From NCBI RefSeq assembly GCF_008041835.1, contig NZ_VRYE01000005.1:1-64000 (forward strand): a stretch of 64,000 nucleotides of DNA, written 5' to 3'. Shown here in pieces: positions 10,793-18,492 of this stretch. The stretch comes from Ectopseudomonas mendocina (GTDB taxonomy: Bacteria; Pseudomonadota; Gammaproteobacteria; Pseudomonadales; Pseudomonadaceae). The notes under the pieces were generated by a model, which was not told the DNA's origin, did not search any database, and saw only the letters and a program-made list of their open reading frames with translations. A program made the position numbers and the translations under genes. Every line of letters starts with the position of its first letter. The first letter of the stretch is position 1.

Positions 10793-11676
10793 AGCGTTTC
10801 AGTTTCTCCAGCATCATGCTCTGGGCGGGGCTGGCATTCATCTACCTGCCCATGGTCATCCTGGTCATCTACTCGTTCAACGCCTCGCGGCTGGTAACGG
10901 TGTGGGGCGGCTGGTCGGTGAAGTGGTACGTCGGCCTGCTGGACAACACCCAGCTGATGAACTCGGTGATGCGCTCTCTGGAAATCGCCTGCTACACCGC
11001 CATTGCGGCGGTGGCGCTGGGCACCCTGGCGGCCTTCGTGCTGACCCGCATCACCCACTTCAAGGGACGCACGCTGTTCGGTGGCCTGGTCACCGCGCCG
11101 CTGGTGATGCCGGAAGTGATCACCGGTCTGTCGCTGCTGCTGCTGTTCGTGCTGATGGCGCAGCTGATCGGCTGGCCGATGCAGCGTGGCATGACCACCA
11201 TCTGGATCGCCCACACCACCTTCTGCTCGGCCTATGTGGCGGTGGTGGTGTCGTCGCGCCTGCGTGAGCTGGACATGTCCATCGAAGAGGCCGCCATGGA
11301 CCTGGGCGCGCGGCCATGGAAGGTGTTCTTCCTGATCACCGTGCCGATGATCGCGCCGTCGCTGGCGGCGGGGGCGATGATGTCCTTCGCCCTATCGCTG
11401 GATGACCTGGTGCTGGCCAGCTTCGTCTCCGGTCCCGGCTCCACCACCCTGCCGATGGAGATCTTCTCCGCCGTGCGCCTGGGGGTTAAGCCGGAGATCA
11501 ACGCGGTGGCCAGCCTGATCCTGCTGGCGGTGTCGTTCGCTACCTTCCTGGCCTGGTACTTCGCCCAGCGCGCCGAGGAAAAACGCAAGAAGGCCATGCA
11601 GCAGGCCATGGACGAGACCGCCAATCCGTCCTGGCAGCAGGTCATCGACAGCCGTCGCAATCCTGGCAGCAACTGA
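10789..11676 (+). CDS. spuH: Polyamine ABC transporter permease (SpuH/PotI type)
   Basis: This 295-aa inner-membrane permease is the partner of SpuG. Hydrophobic segments begin at residues 10-27, and the EAA loop reads EEAAMDLGARPWKVFFLITVP. The C-terminus is basic and polar (EEKRKKAMQQAMDE), an ending typical of cytoplasmic tails. The ATG at 10789 overlaps the TGA of the duplicated spuG tail. It is the last gene of the spu cluster, and a terminator-type inverted repeat interrupted by REP-like sequence follows. Confidence 0.92.
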   Translation: MKRFSFSSIMLWAGLAFIYLPMVILVIYSFNASRLVTVWGGWSVKWYVGLLDNTQLMNSVMRSLEIACYTAIAAVALGTLAAFVLTRITHFKGRTLFGGLVTAPLVMPEVITGLSLLLLFVLMAQLIGWPMQRGMTTIWIAHTTFCSAYVAVVVSSRLRELDMSIEEAAMDLGARPWKVFFLITVPMIAPSLAAGAMMSFALSLDDLVLASFVSGPGSTTLPMEIFSAVRLGVKPEINAVASLILLAVSFATFLAWYFAQRAEEKRKKAMQQAMDETANPSWQQVIDSRRNPGSN

Positions 11677-11694
11677 GCTTCTGGCTGAAAGCAG

Positions 11695-11876
11695 AACGGG
11701 CCCCGCGGGCAATGCCGATCAGATAAGCTTGCCAAAGCGGTCTTTCGTAGGAGCCCCGCCCCGGGGCGAAGCTTTTCAATCGCGTATCGCCCTGGTTCGC
11801 GGCGGGGCGCCGCTCCTACCCATTTGCAGCTTCGACGCTTAACTGACAGACATTAGCCCCGCGGGGCCCGTTTTTC
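11695..11876 (+). terminator. Terminator downstream of spuH whose two arms are split by an inserted repeat
   Basis: AACGGGCCCCGCGGG (11695-11709) is the exact reverse complement of CCCGCGGGGCCCGTT (11858-11872), which is followed by a T run. The arms form a 15-bp stem plus U-tract, but 148 bases lie between them and include a REP-like inverted repeat (11747-11820). The simplest reading is a spuH terminator into which a repeat inserted. Each arm also contains the short palindrome CCCCGCGGGG or part of it. Confidence 0.6.
11747..11820. repeat. REP-like inverted pair in the spuH 3' region
   Basis: GTAGGAGCCCCGCCCCGGGGCG (from 11748) and GCGGCGGGGCGCCGCTCCTAC (to 11819) form an outward-facing inverted pair with GTAGGAGC/GCTCCTAC ends. 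Similar GTAGGAGCG units occur at 11910-11933, 18041-18161 and 47463-47528, marking a dispersed intergenic repeat family. Confidence 0.75.
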
Positions 11877-11909
11877 ATGGTGTCACTGATCGGGGCAGTA
11901 CCGCGATCT

Positions 11910-11933
11910 GTAGGAGCGGCTTCAGCCGCGAAG
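11910..11933 (+). repeat. Single REP-like unit
   Basis: GTAGGAGCGGCTTCAGCCGCG is a hairpin (GCGGCTTCAGCCGC) headed by the GTAGGAGC end seen in the other repeats. It lies just beyond the stop codon of the CYTH/CHAD gene. Confidence 0.7.
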
Positions 11934-11950
11934 GTTGTGAGGCTCAGCCG

Positions 11951-13315
11951 CTATTTCACCAGCGCCTTCCACCCCTTGAGGCTGCTGACGATCTGCGTCT
12001 GAGTTGCCCGCAGTTGCCGTTGCTCGTCATCCAGATCTTGCTGTGCCAGGCCATACAGCTTGTTCAGCTCGCCATACAGGCGGTCAGTCTCCGGCACTTC
12101 CAGCACGCCGCGCGCCAGGCGCAGCCAGACCAGCAGGCGCTCCAGGCGTGGCATCTGCTCGGCCAGATCCTCTGGCTGCTGCTGATAGCGGCGCAGCTGC
12201 AGGGCCGTGCCTTCTTCGCCCAGCAGGGTTGGCAGCCAGTTACCCAGTGCCGCGTTGCCCTGGCGATCGCCACGGCTGTTGCGTGCTTGCGTCCAGCTGC
12301 GTTGCAGCAACCAGTGCGACAGCTTCAGCGACAGCAGGCCCCAACGGCAGCCATCCAGCTCAGCGGCGAACAGTGCCGGCGCATTACGGCGCATGCTGTC
12401 GTCGTGCTGCCCGGCTGCCAGGCGCGGACGCCAGTCATCGAGCAGCGCATCGAGTGCTTCACGCAATTCGCGCGAGCTGGCACGCGGCGCTGCCTGGCCG
12501 AGGCTGGCGAGCAGTGCGCGCAGGTCGATCAGTTGCTCCAGCCATTGCTGCAACAGGCTCCAGTGGCCGTTCCAGCGATATTGCTCGGCCAGGCGCTGAC
12601 TGGCGCCGAGCAGATGCCAGGCCAGCGCCGCGAAAGCGTCGTCCAGGCTCATCTCGGCCGTCAGCTCGGGAGCCGGCAGGCTCAGGCTGTAACTGCCGGC
12701 ATCGAACAGACGGTAGCCACGCTCGGCCTTGCTGATATCGCAGGGCATCAGCGGCAGCTCGGCGGCCAGCTCGCAGGCCAGCTCCAGCAGGGCTGCGGGC
12801 TCGCCCTGGCGCAGTTCCAGTTCCAGCTCGCAAATCTCTTCTTCGCCTTCGCCGGCGATCACCTTGCCCAGGTCCAGCGCGGCCTCGATGACCACCTTGG
12901 CCTTGCCGCGGCCCCAGGCGATCTCGGCCTTCTCGCGGACGAAGTCGGTGGTGAACAGCGGCTGCAGGGTTTTCTTGTCCAGCTCGGCCAGGCTGGCCGG
13001 CCAGCAGCTGTCGTCGAGCTTTTTCAGATCGAGCTTGGCCTTGCTCAGGTACCAGTCCCACTCGTTGCGCTCGGACAGGCCGGCAACGCTCTGGCCGCGG
13101 CTTTTCAGAGTCTGGATGAACTGTTCGCCATCGCGGCGCAGGCGCAGCGCGACCTTGGCATTGGCCAGGTCGCGATCCGGCGTGTCGTAGTACTGATTGA
13201 ACAGCTCGCCGCGCTGCCAGCCGCTCTTGTTGCGCTTTTTCAGCAGTGGATGCTCGCGCAGGGCGGCCAGGGTGGCGCGGCTGGCGCGCAGTTTGATTTC
13301 GGTTTCTTTGACCAT
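11951..13315 (-). CDS. CYTH and CHAD domain protein (inorganic triphosphatase, YgiF-like)
   Basis: This 454-aa protein has an N-terminal CYTH domain (about 1-205) that starts with the diagnostic ExExK-type motif ETEIKLR (4-10) and carries charged strands such as ALRLRRDG and QTLKSRG that bind triphosphate and metal. A C-terminal helical CHAD domain (about 225-440) has many conserved histidines and arginines and is thought to bind polyphosphate. The E. coli homologue hydrolyses inorganic triphosphate. It is divergent from the DUF47-phosphate transporter pair, which supports a phosphate-metabolism setting. Confidence 0.85.
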   Translation of the reverse strand: MVKETEIKLRASRATLAALREHPLLKKRNKSGWQRGELFNQYYDTPDRDLANAKVALRLRRDGEQFIQTLKSRGQSVAGLSERNEWDWYLSKAKLDLKKLDDSCWPASLAELDKKTLQPLFTTDFVREKAEIAWGRGKAKVVIEAALDLGKVIAGEGEEEICELELELRQGEPAALLELACELAAELPLMPCDISKAERGYRLFDAGSYSLSLPAPELTAEMSLDDAFAALAWHLLGASQRLAEQYRWNGHWSLLQQWLEQLIDLRALLASLGQAAPRASSRELREALDALLDDWRPRLAAGQHDDSMRRNAPALFAAELDGCRWGLLSLKLSHWLLQRSWTQARNSRGDRQGNAALGNWLPTLLGEEGTALQLRRYQQQPEDLAEQMPRLERLLVWLRLARGVLEVPETDRLYGELNKLYGLAQQDLDDEQRQLRATQTQIVSSLKGWKALVK

Positions 13316-13427
13316 GGTCGAGAGCTAGATAGCCTTTTATGAAAATGTGACAGACCGATGACGCGTGCTGGCGAATGACGAAGCCGGTCCCTATACTTGC
13401 GGCCTTCTCAAAACGGGGGCTTACCCT

Positions 13428-14105
13428 ATGCCTATCAATCCCTTTGTCAGCCTGTTCGGCCGTTCACCCATCGGCCCCATGCAACAGCATATCGCCAAGG
13501 CCCACGAGTGCGCGGCGAACCTGGTGCCCTTCTTCGAAGCCGTGATGGCCGAGGATTGGGCCAAGGTGGAACAGGTACAACAGGAGATGTCCCGGCTGGA
13601 GCACGAGGCCGACAAGCTGAAGAAAAGCGTGCGCCTGCACCTGCCCAAGAGCCTGTTCCTGCCGGTGCCGCGTTCGGACCTGCTGGAGCTGCTCAGTGTA
13701 CAGGACAAAGTCGCCAACCGTGCCAAGGACATCGCCGGCCTGATGCTCGGCCGCCAGATGGCCATTCCGCAGCCGCTGCAGCCGCTGATGCGTACCTACG
13801 TGCAGCGCAGTGTGGACGCCAGCGCCCAGGCGCTGAAGGCAATGAACGAATTGGACGAGCTGCTCGAGACCGGTTTCGCCGGCCGTGAAGCGGTGCTGGT
13901 GGAAACCCTGATCGAGGAGCTCGGGTCGATCGAAAACGACACCGATCGCCTGCAGATCGAGGTACGCCGCAACCTGTTCAAGCTGGAGAAGGACCTTCCC
14001 CCGGTCGATGTGATGTTCCTCTATCAGATCATCGACTGGATCGGCGACGTCGCCGACCGTGCCCAACGAGTGGGCAACCGACTGGAACAACTGCTGGCGC
14101 GCTAA
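13428..14105 (+). CDS. DUF47/PhoU-related protein (TIGR00153 family)
   Basis: This 225-aa all-helical protein resembles PhoU and is usually encoded upstream of a Pit phosphate transporter, as here (38 bases apart). It starts MPINPFVSLFGRSPIGPMQQH and contains helical EHEADKLKKSVRLHLPKS and VQDKVANRAKDIAGLMLGR segments typical of the family, where acidic residues can bind metal. It probably adjusts activity of the adjacent transporter. ATG at 13428 is chosen from family starts; the frame extends upstream to 13365 through sequence without a better ribosome site. Confidence 0.85.
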   Translation: MPINPFVSLFGRSPIGPMQQHIAKAHECAANLVPFFEAVMAEDWAKVEQVQQEMSRLEHEADKLKKSVRLHLPKSLFLPVPRSDLLELLSVQDKVANRAKDIAGLMLGRQMAIPQPLQPLMRTYVQRSVDASAQALKAMNELDELLETGFAGREAVLVETLIEELGSIENDTDRLQIEVRRNLFKLEKDLPPVDVMFLYQIIDWIGDVADRAQRVGNRLEQLLAR

Positions 14106-14143
14106 GCGCCAGTGTCCTTTCTGGGATCTACGGAAACTAATTT

Positions 14144-15415
14144 ATGCCTCTGATTGCGGACTACGGGCTGGTTCTGCTCGTTCTTGCCTGCCTTTTCGGT
14201 TTTTTCATGGCCTGGGGTGTTGGAGCCAACGATGTAGCCAATGCTATGGGTACATCCGTTGGCTCGCGTGCACTGACCATCAAGCAGGCGATCATCATCG
14301 CCATGGTCTTCGAATTCGCCGGCGCCTATCTGGCCGGCGGCGAGGTGACCGAAACTATCAAGAACGGCATCGTCGATGCCAATCTGATTAGCCCCAACCT
14401 CATGGTGCTGGGCATGATGTCGGCATTGCTGGCTGCCGGCACCTGGCTGCTGGTCGCTTCGACCCGCGGCTGGCCGGTCTCGACCACGCACACCATCGTC
14501 GGTGCGGTGATCGGTTTCGCCGCGGTCGGTGTGTCGGTTGATGCCGTGCACTGGAGCGGCGTCGGCCCCATCGTCGCCAGCTGGGTAGTCACGCCGATGC
14601 TGGCCGGGATCATTTCCTTCTGCCTGTTCGTCAGCGTGCAGAAGCTGATCATCGATACCGACAATCCCTTCCTGAACGCCAAGCGTTATGTGCCGCTGTA
14701 CATGTTCATCACCGGCTTCATGATTTCACTGATGACCATGACCAAGGGTCTCAAGCATGTCGGCCTGAATCTCTCCAGCACCGAAGGCTTCCTGCTCTCG
14801 ATCGGTATCGGCGTGCTGGTCATGCTGATCGGTATCGCGCTGCTCAGCCGCATTCATGTCGACGCCGAAGCCGACAAGGCGTTCCACTTCTCCAGCGTGG
14901 AGAAGGTGTTCGCCATCCTGATGATCTTCACCGCCTGCTCCATGGCCTTCGCACACGGCTCCAACGACGTGGCCAATGCCGTCGGCCCGCTGGCGGCCAT
15001 CGTCGGCGTGATTCAGAGCGGTGGCGAGATGGCCGCTGGCGCTAAGTCGCTGGTGCCGGGCTGGATCCTGCTGCTCGGTGCGCTGGGTATCGTGGTCGGT
15101 CTGGCCACCTACGGCTACAAGGTGATCGCCACCATCGGCAAGGAAATCACCGAGCTGACCCCCAGCCGCGGTTTCGCCGCCGAACTGGCCGCTGCTACCA
15201 CCGTGGTCAGCGCCTCGGGCCTGGGCCTGCCGGTATCCACCACCCACACTCTGGTCGGCGCCATTCTCGGTGTCGGCCTGGCGCGCGGCATCGGTGCGCT
15301 GAACCTGGGCATGATCGGCAAGATCTTCCTGTCCTGGATCATCACCCTGCCGGCTGGTGCGATCCTGTCGATCATCTTCTTCTTCATCCTGCGCGCGCTG
15401 TTCGGCGGGGTCTGA
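14144..15415 (+). CDS. pit: Low-affinity inorganic phosphate transporter (Pit family)
   Basis: This 423-aa polytopic inner-membrane protein should import metal-phosphate by proton symport. Two inverted PiT signatures are visible, GANDVANAMGTSVGSRAL near residues 27-44 and HGSNDVANAVGPLAAI in the second half; each is followed later by a PVSTTHT-type motif (WPVSTTHTIVGAVIG and LPVSTTHTLVGAILG). There are about ten to twelve hydrophobic segments. It forms an operon with the DUF47 gene upstream. Confidence 0.92.
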   Translation: MPLIADYGLVLLVLACLFGFFMAWGVGANDVANAMGTSVGSRALTIKQAIIIAMVFEFAGAYLAGGEVTETIKNGIVDANLISPNLMVLGMMSALLAAGTWLLVASTRGWPVSTTHTIVGAVIGFAAVGVSVDAVHWSGVGPIVASWVVTPMLAGIISFCLFVSVQKLIIDTDNPFLNAKRYVPLYMFITGFMISLMTMTKGLKHVGLNLSSTEGFLLSIGIGVLVMLIGIALLSRIHVDAEADKAFHFSSVEKVFAILMIFTACSMAFAHGSNDVANAVGPLAAIVGVIQSGGEMAAGAKSLVPGWILLLGALGIVVGLATYGYKVIATIGKEITELTPSRGFAAELAAATTVVSASGLGLPVSTTHTLVGAILGVGLARGIGALNLGMIGKIFLSWIITLPAGAILSIIFFFILRALFGGV

Positions 15416-15483
15416 TCCCGGCCTGACGGTTTCCCCTGAGGTTGGATGCCCCTATGATGGGGCTCCGACCCAGGAGATCGCCG

Positions 15484-16650
15484 ATGCCCTTGCCGTCCTT
15501 CCGAGAGCAGTTCGCCGCGCTGATCGCAGCGCCCTCGGTGAGCTGCACCCAGCCCAACTGGGACCAGAGCAACGCGCCTGTCATCGAGCTGCTTGCCGCC
15601 TGGCTCGGTGACCTGGGCTTCACCTGCGAAACCCAGCAGATCGCCCCGGGCAAGTTCAATCTTCTCGCCAGTTATGGCTCCGGCCCTGGTGGTCTGGTGC
15701 TGGCTGGGCACAGCGATACCGTGCCCTTCGATGCGGCCCTGTGGCAGACCGATCCGCTCAAGCTGAGCGAAGTGGGCGACCGCTGGGTGGGGCTCGGCAG
15801 TTGCGACATGAAAGGCTTCTTCGCCCTGGCCATCGAGGCCGTACGGCCGCTGCTCGACCAGCCCTTCAAGCAGCCCTTGCTGATTCTCGCCACCTGTGAC
15901 GAGGAAAGCTCCATGGCCGGTGCCCGCGCCCTGGCCGAGGCCGGGCGGCCGCTTGGCCGTGCGGCGGTGATCGGCGAGCCGACCGGCCTCAAACCCATCC
16001 GCCTGCACAAGGGCGTGATGATGGAGCGTATCGATATTCTCGGGCGCAGCGGTCACAGCTCCGACCCGAGTCTCGGTCATAGCGCGCTGGAGGCCATGCA
16101 GGATGTGATAGGTGAGCTGCGTGGCCTGCGTGCCCAGTGGCAGCGCGAATTCAACAACCCGCAATTCGGCGTGCCACAGCCGACGCTCAACCTCGGTTGT
16201 ATCCACGGCGGCGACAATCCCAATCGCATCTGCGGGCAATGTGCGCTGGAGTTCGATCTGCGCCCTCTGCCCGGCATGGACCCGGAGCAGTTGCGTGAGG
16301 CCATTCGCGGCAAGCTGCAGCCGCTGGCGCTCAAGCATCAGGTACGCATCGACTATGGTCCGCTGTTCCCCGAAGTGCCGCCATTCGAGCAGCGTGCCGA
16401 TGCCGAGCTGGTGCGTCTGGCCGAGCGGCTGACCGGACACAGCGCACAGGCGGTGGCATTCGGCACCGAGGCGCCTTATCTTCAGCGACTTGGCTGCGAG
16501 ACCCTGGTGCTCGGCCCTGGCGATATCGACTGCGCGCACCAGCCGGGGGAACACCTGGAGCTGGCGCGTATCGAACCTACCGTGGCGCTACTGCGCCAAC
16601 TGATCCAACACTATTGCCTGACCCGGAGCGAAGACGTGCAGCGACGATGA
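15484..16650 (+). CDS. argE: ArgE-like acetylornithine deacetylase (M20 peptidase family)
   Basis: This 388-aa M20-family metallohydrolase is predicted to remove acetate from N-acetylornithine. Metal ligands appear in GHSDTVPFD (His76, Asp78) and the acid/base pair in TCDEESSMAG (139-145), with dimerisation-domain segment KGVMMERIDILGRSGHSSDPS. Length fits E. coli ArgE (about 383 aa). The ATG at 15484 follows AGGAGATCGCC; the frame extends 14 codons upstream. Pseudomonads usually recycle the acetyl group with ArgJ, so this gene may be auxiliary or act on another acylated amino acid. It is next to argA, in the same direction. Confidence 0.82.
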   Translation: MPLPSFREQFAALIAAPSVSCTQPNWDQSNAPVIELLAAWLGDLGFTCETQQIAPGKFNLLASYGSGPGGLVLAGHSDTVPFDAALWQTDPLKLSEVGDRWVGLGSCDMKGFFALAIEAVRPLLDQPFKQPLLILATCDEESSMAGARALAEAGRPLGRAAVIGEPTGLKPIRLHKGVMMERIDILGRSGHSSDPSLGHSALEAMQDVIGELRGLRAQWQREFNNPQFGVPQPTLNLGCIHGGDNPNRICGQCALEFDLRPLPGMDPEQLREAIRGKLQPLALKHQVRIDYGPLFPEVPPFEQRADAELVRLAERLTGHSAQAVAFGTEAPYLQRLGCETLVLGPGDIDCAHQPGEHLELARIEPTVALLRQLIQHYCLTRSEDVQRR

Positions 16651-16714
16651 GACCGACCTTCTGACCGAACATGACGGCCATGCCGTCCTACGTCTCTACG
16701 TTAATGGATTGCTC

Positions 16715-18013
16715 ATGCACGACTACGTCAACTGGTTACGCCACGCATCGCCCTATATCAACGCCCACCGCGACTGCACCTTCGTGGTCATGTTGCCGGG
16801 CGAGGGCGTTGCCCATCCGAATTTCGCCAATATCGTCCACGACCTGGTGCTGCTGCACAGCCTCGGCGTGCGCCTGGTACTGGTGCATGGCTCGCGCCCG
16901 CAGATCGAGGCGCGCCTCGCTGCCCGCGGCCTGACTCCGCACTACCACCGCGACCTGCGCATCACCGATGCGCCGACCCTGGAATGCGTGATCGATGCCG
17001 TCGGCCAGCTGCGCATCGCCATCGAGGCGCGTCTGTCGATGGACATGGCGGCCTCGCCGATGCAGGGTTCGCGCCTGCGTCTGACTAGCGGCAACTTCGT
17101 CACCGCGCGGCCGATTGGTGTGCTCGATGGTATCGACTATCACCACACCGGCGAAGTGCGGCGCATCGACCGCAAGGGTATCAACCGCCAGCTCGACGAG
17201 CGCAGCATCGTGCTGCTGTCGCCATTGGGCTATTCGCCCACCGGGGAAATCTTCAACCTGGCCTGCGAGGACGTCGCCACCCGCGCCGCCATTGACCTGG
17301 GCGCGGACAAGCTGCTGCTGTTCGGCGCCGAAGACGGCCTGCTCGACGAGAACGGCAAGCTGGTGCGTGAGCTGCGTCCGCAGCAGGTGCCGGCGCATCT
17401 GGCACGGCTGGGCAGCAACTATCAGGGCGAGCTGCTCGATGCCGCTGCCGAAGCCTGCCGGGGCGGCGTCAAACGCAGCCATATCGTCAGCTACGCCACC
17501 GATGGCGCGCTGCTCAGCGAACTGTTTACCCGCACCGGCAATGGCACGCTGGTGGCGCAGGAGCAATTCGAATCCCTGCGTGAGGCGACCATCGAGGATG
17601 TTGGTGGTCTGATCGAGCTGATCAGCCCGCTGGAAGAGCAGGGCATTCTGGTGCGTCGCTCACGCGAGGTGCTGGAGCGCGAGATCGAGCAGTTCAGCAT
17701 CGTCGAGCGCGAAGGGCTGATCATCGCCTGCGCGGCGCTTTATCCCATCGCTGACTCGGACTGCGGCGAGCTGGCCTGCCTGGCGGTCAATCCCGATTAC
17801 CGCCATGGCGGCCGCGGCGACGAGTTGCTGGAACGCATCGAGGCCAGGGCGCGGGCGCAGGGCATCAAGACCCTGTTCGTACTCACCACCCGCACCGCCC
17901 ACTGGTTCCGCGAGCGCGGCTTCGAGCCGAGCAGCGTCGAGCGTATGCCCACCGCGCGAGCATCGCTGTACAACTATCAGCGCAATTCCAAGGTGTTCGA
18001 GAAGGCTTTGTAG
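16715..18013 (+). CDS. argA: N-acetylglutamate synthase (amino-acid acetyltransferase)
   Basis: This 432-aa enzyme transfers acetyl from acetyl-CoA to glutamate in the first step of arginine synthesis. The N-terminal amino-acid-kinase-like domain (about 1-280) includes LVLVHGSRPQIEARL and binds arginine as feedback inhibitor. The C-terminal GNAT domain (about 290-432) includes CLAVNPDYRHGGRGDELLERIE, the acetyl-CoA loop. The start MHDYVNWLRHASPYINAHRD matches the Pseudomonas ArgA start as I remember it; a TTG two codons earlier is less likely. Confidence 0.93.
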   Translation: MHDYVNWLRHASPYINAHRDCTFVVMLPGEGVAHPNFANIVHDLVLLHSLGVRLVLVHGSRPQIEARLAARGLTPHYHRDLRITDAPTLECVIDAVGQLRIAIEARLSMDMAASPMQGSRLRLTSGNFVTARPIGVLDGIDYHHTGEVRRIDRKGINRQLDERSIVLLSPLGYSPTGEIFNLACEDVATRAAIDLGADKLLLFGAEDGLLDENGKLVRELRPQQVPAHLARLGSNYQGELLDAAAEACRGGVKRSHIVSYATDGALLSELFTRTGNGTLVAQEQFESLREATIEDVGGLIELISPLEEQGILVRRSREVLEREIEQFSIVEREGLIIACAALYPIADSDCGELACLAVNPDYRHGGRGDELLERIEARARAQGIKTLFVLTTRTAHWFRERGFEPSSVERMPTARASLYNYQRNSKVFEKAL

Positions 18014-18040
18014 GCGGGGCGAGAGCAGACCGCAACTGAA

Positions 18041-18161
18041 GGAGCGGATTTATCCGCAAGTTTCGCGGCTGAAGCCGCTCCTACGCTGGAGCGATGCGGG
18101 AGGCCAAGGCCGAGCATGTAGCCGCGACGGGTTCACCGCTCGCGGCTAAAGCCCCTCCCAC
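18041..18161. repeat. Cluster of REP-like hairpins downstream of argA
   Basis: Three related units occur: GGAGCGGATTTATCCGC (18041-18057), CGCGGCTGAAGCCGCTCCTAC (18064-18084), and GTAGCCGCGACGGG with CGCGGCTAAAGC (18118-18151) ending GCCCCTCCCAC. They lie between convergent argA and the RMF-like gene and resemble the repeats at 11747-11933. Confidence 0.7.
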
Positions 18162-18175
18162 GATGCGTTCAGGAT

Positions 18176-18367
18176 TCACGCGCTGTGCTGCTGCAGGCGC
18201 ATCTGTTCGAAACCATCGTCCCAGCCGGCCTCCCAGGCTGCAGCAGGGATTTCGTCAGGGTAGGGCTGGCGGGTTCTCGGCTGGCCGGTAAGGCCGGCCA
18301 TATAGCCTTGCTGGTAAGCCTTGGTCAGGCTCTCCAGGCTCCATTGCGGCGTGGCTTCTTCGGCCAT
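18176..18367 (-). CDS. Small ribosome-modulation-factor-like protein
   Basis: This 63-aa protein contains AYQQGYMAGLTGQP (residues 17-30), then PYPDEIPAAAWEAGWDDGF. The pattern AxQxGYxAGxxG, PY, WxxGW is that of ribosome modulation factor, a small protein that dimerises 70S ribosomes in stationary phase, although RMF is more basic than this acidic protein. It therefore may be an RMF-fold relative with another partner. No strong ribosome-binding site is seen before the ATG at 18367. It is encoded on the gshA strand, downstream of gshA and convergent with argA. Confidence 0.6.
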   Translation of the reverse strand: MAEEATPQWSLESLTKAYQQGYMAGLTGQPRTRQPYPDEIPAAAWEAGWDDGFEQMRLQQHSA

Positions 18368-18492
18368 GGGCGCTGCTCGTCTATCGTCCTTTACCCGGCA
18401 ATGCTAGCTTGCCGGGCGGCCCCGGGAGTGGCCGCCCATCCTGGCTTTTGCTCCGCTGGTTGGCTTTGTGACGCAGTCGACGCTTCGTCGCC

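Noticed and set aside
13365-13427. Upstream extension of the DUF47 gene
   Set aside because: Family proteins begin MPINPF, and no ribosome site precedes the extension.
18014-18175. Regular hairpin repeats as a possible CRISPR array
   Set aside because: The units are inverted, of uneven spacing and imperfect; no direct repeats with unique spacers, and no cas genes are near.
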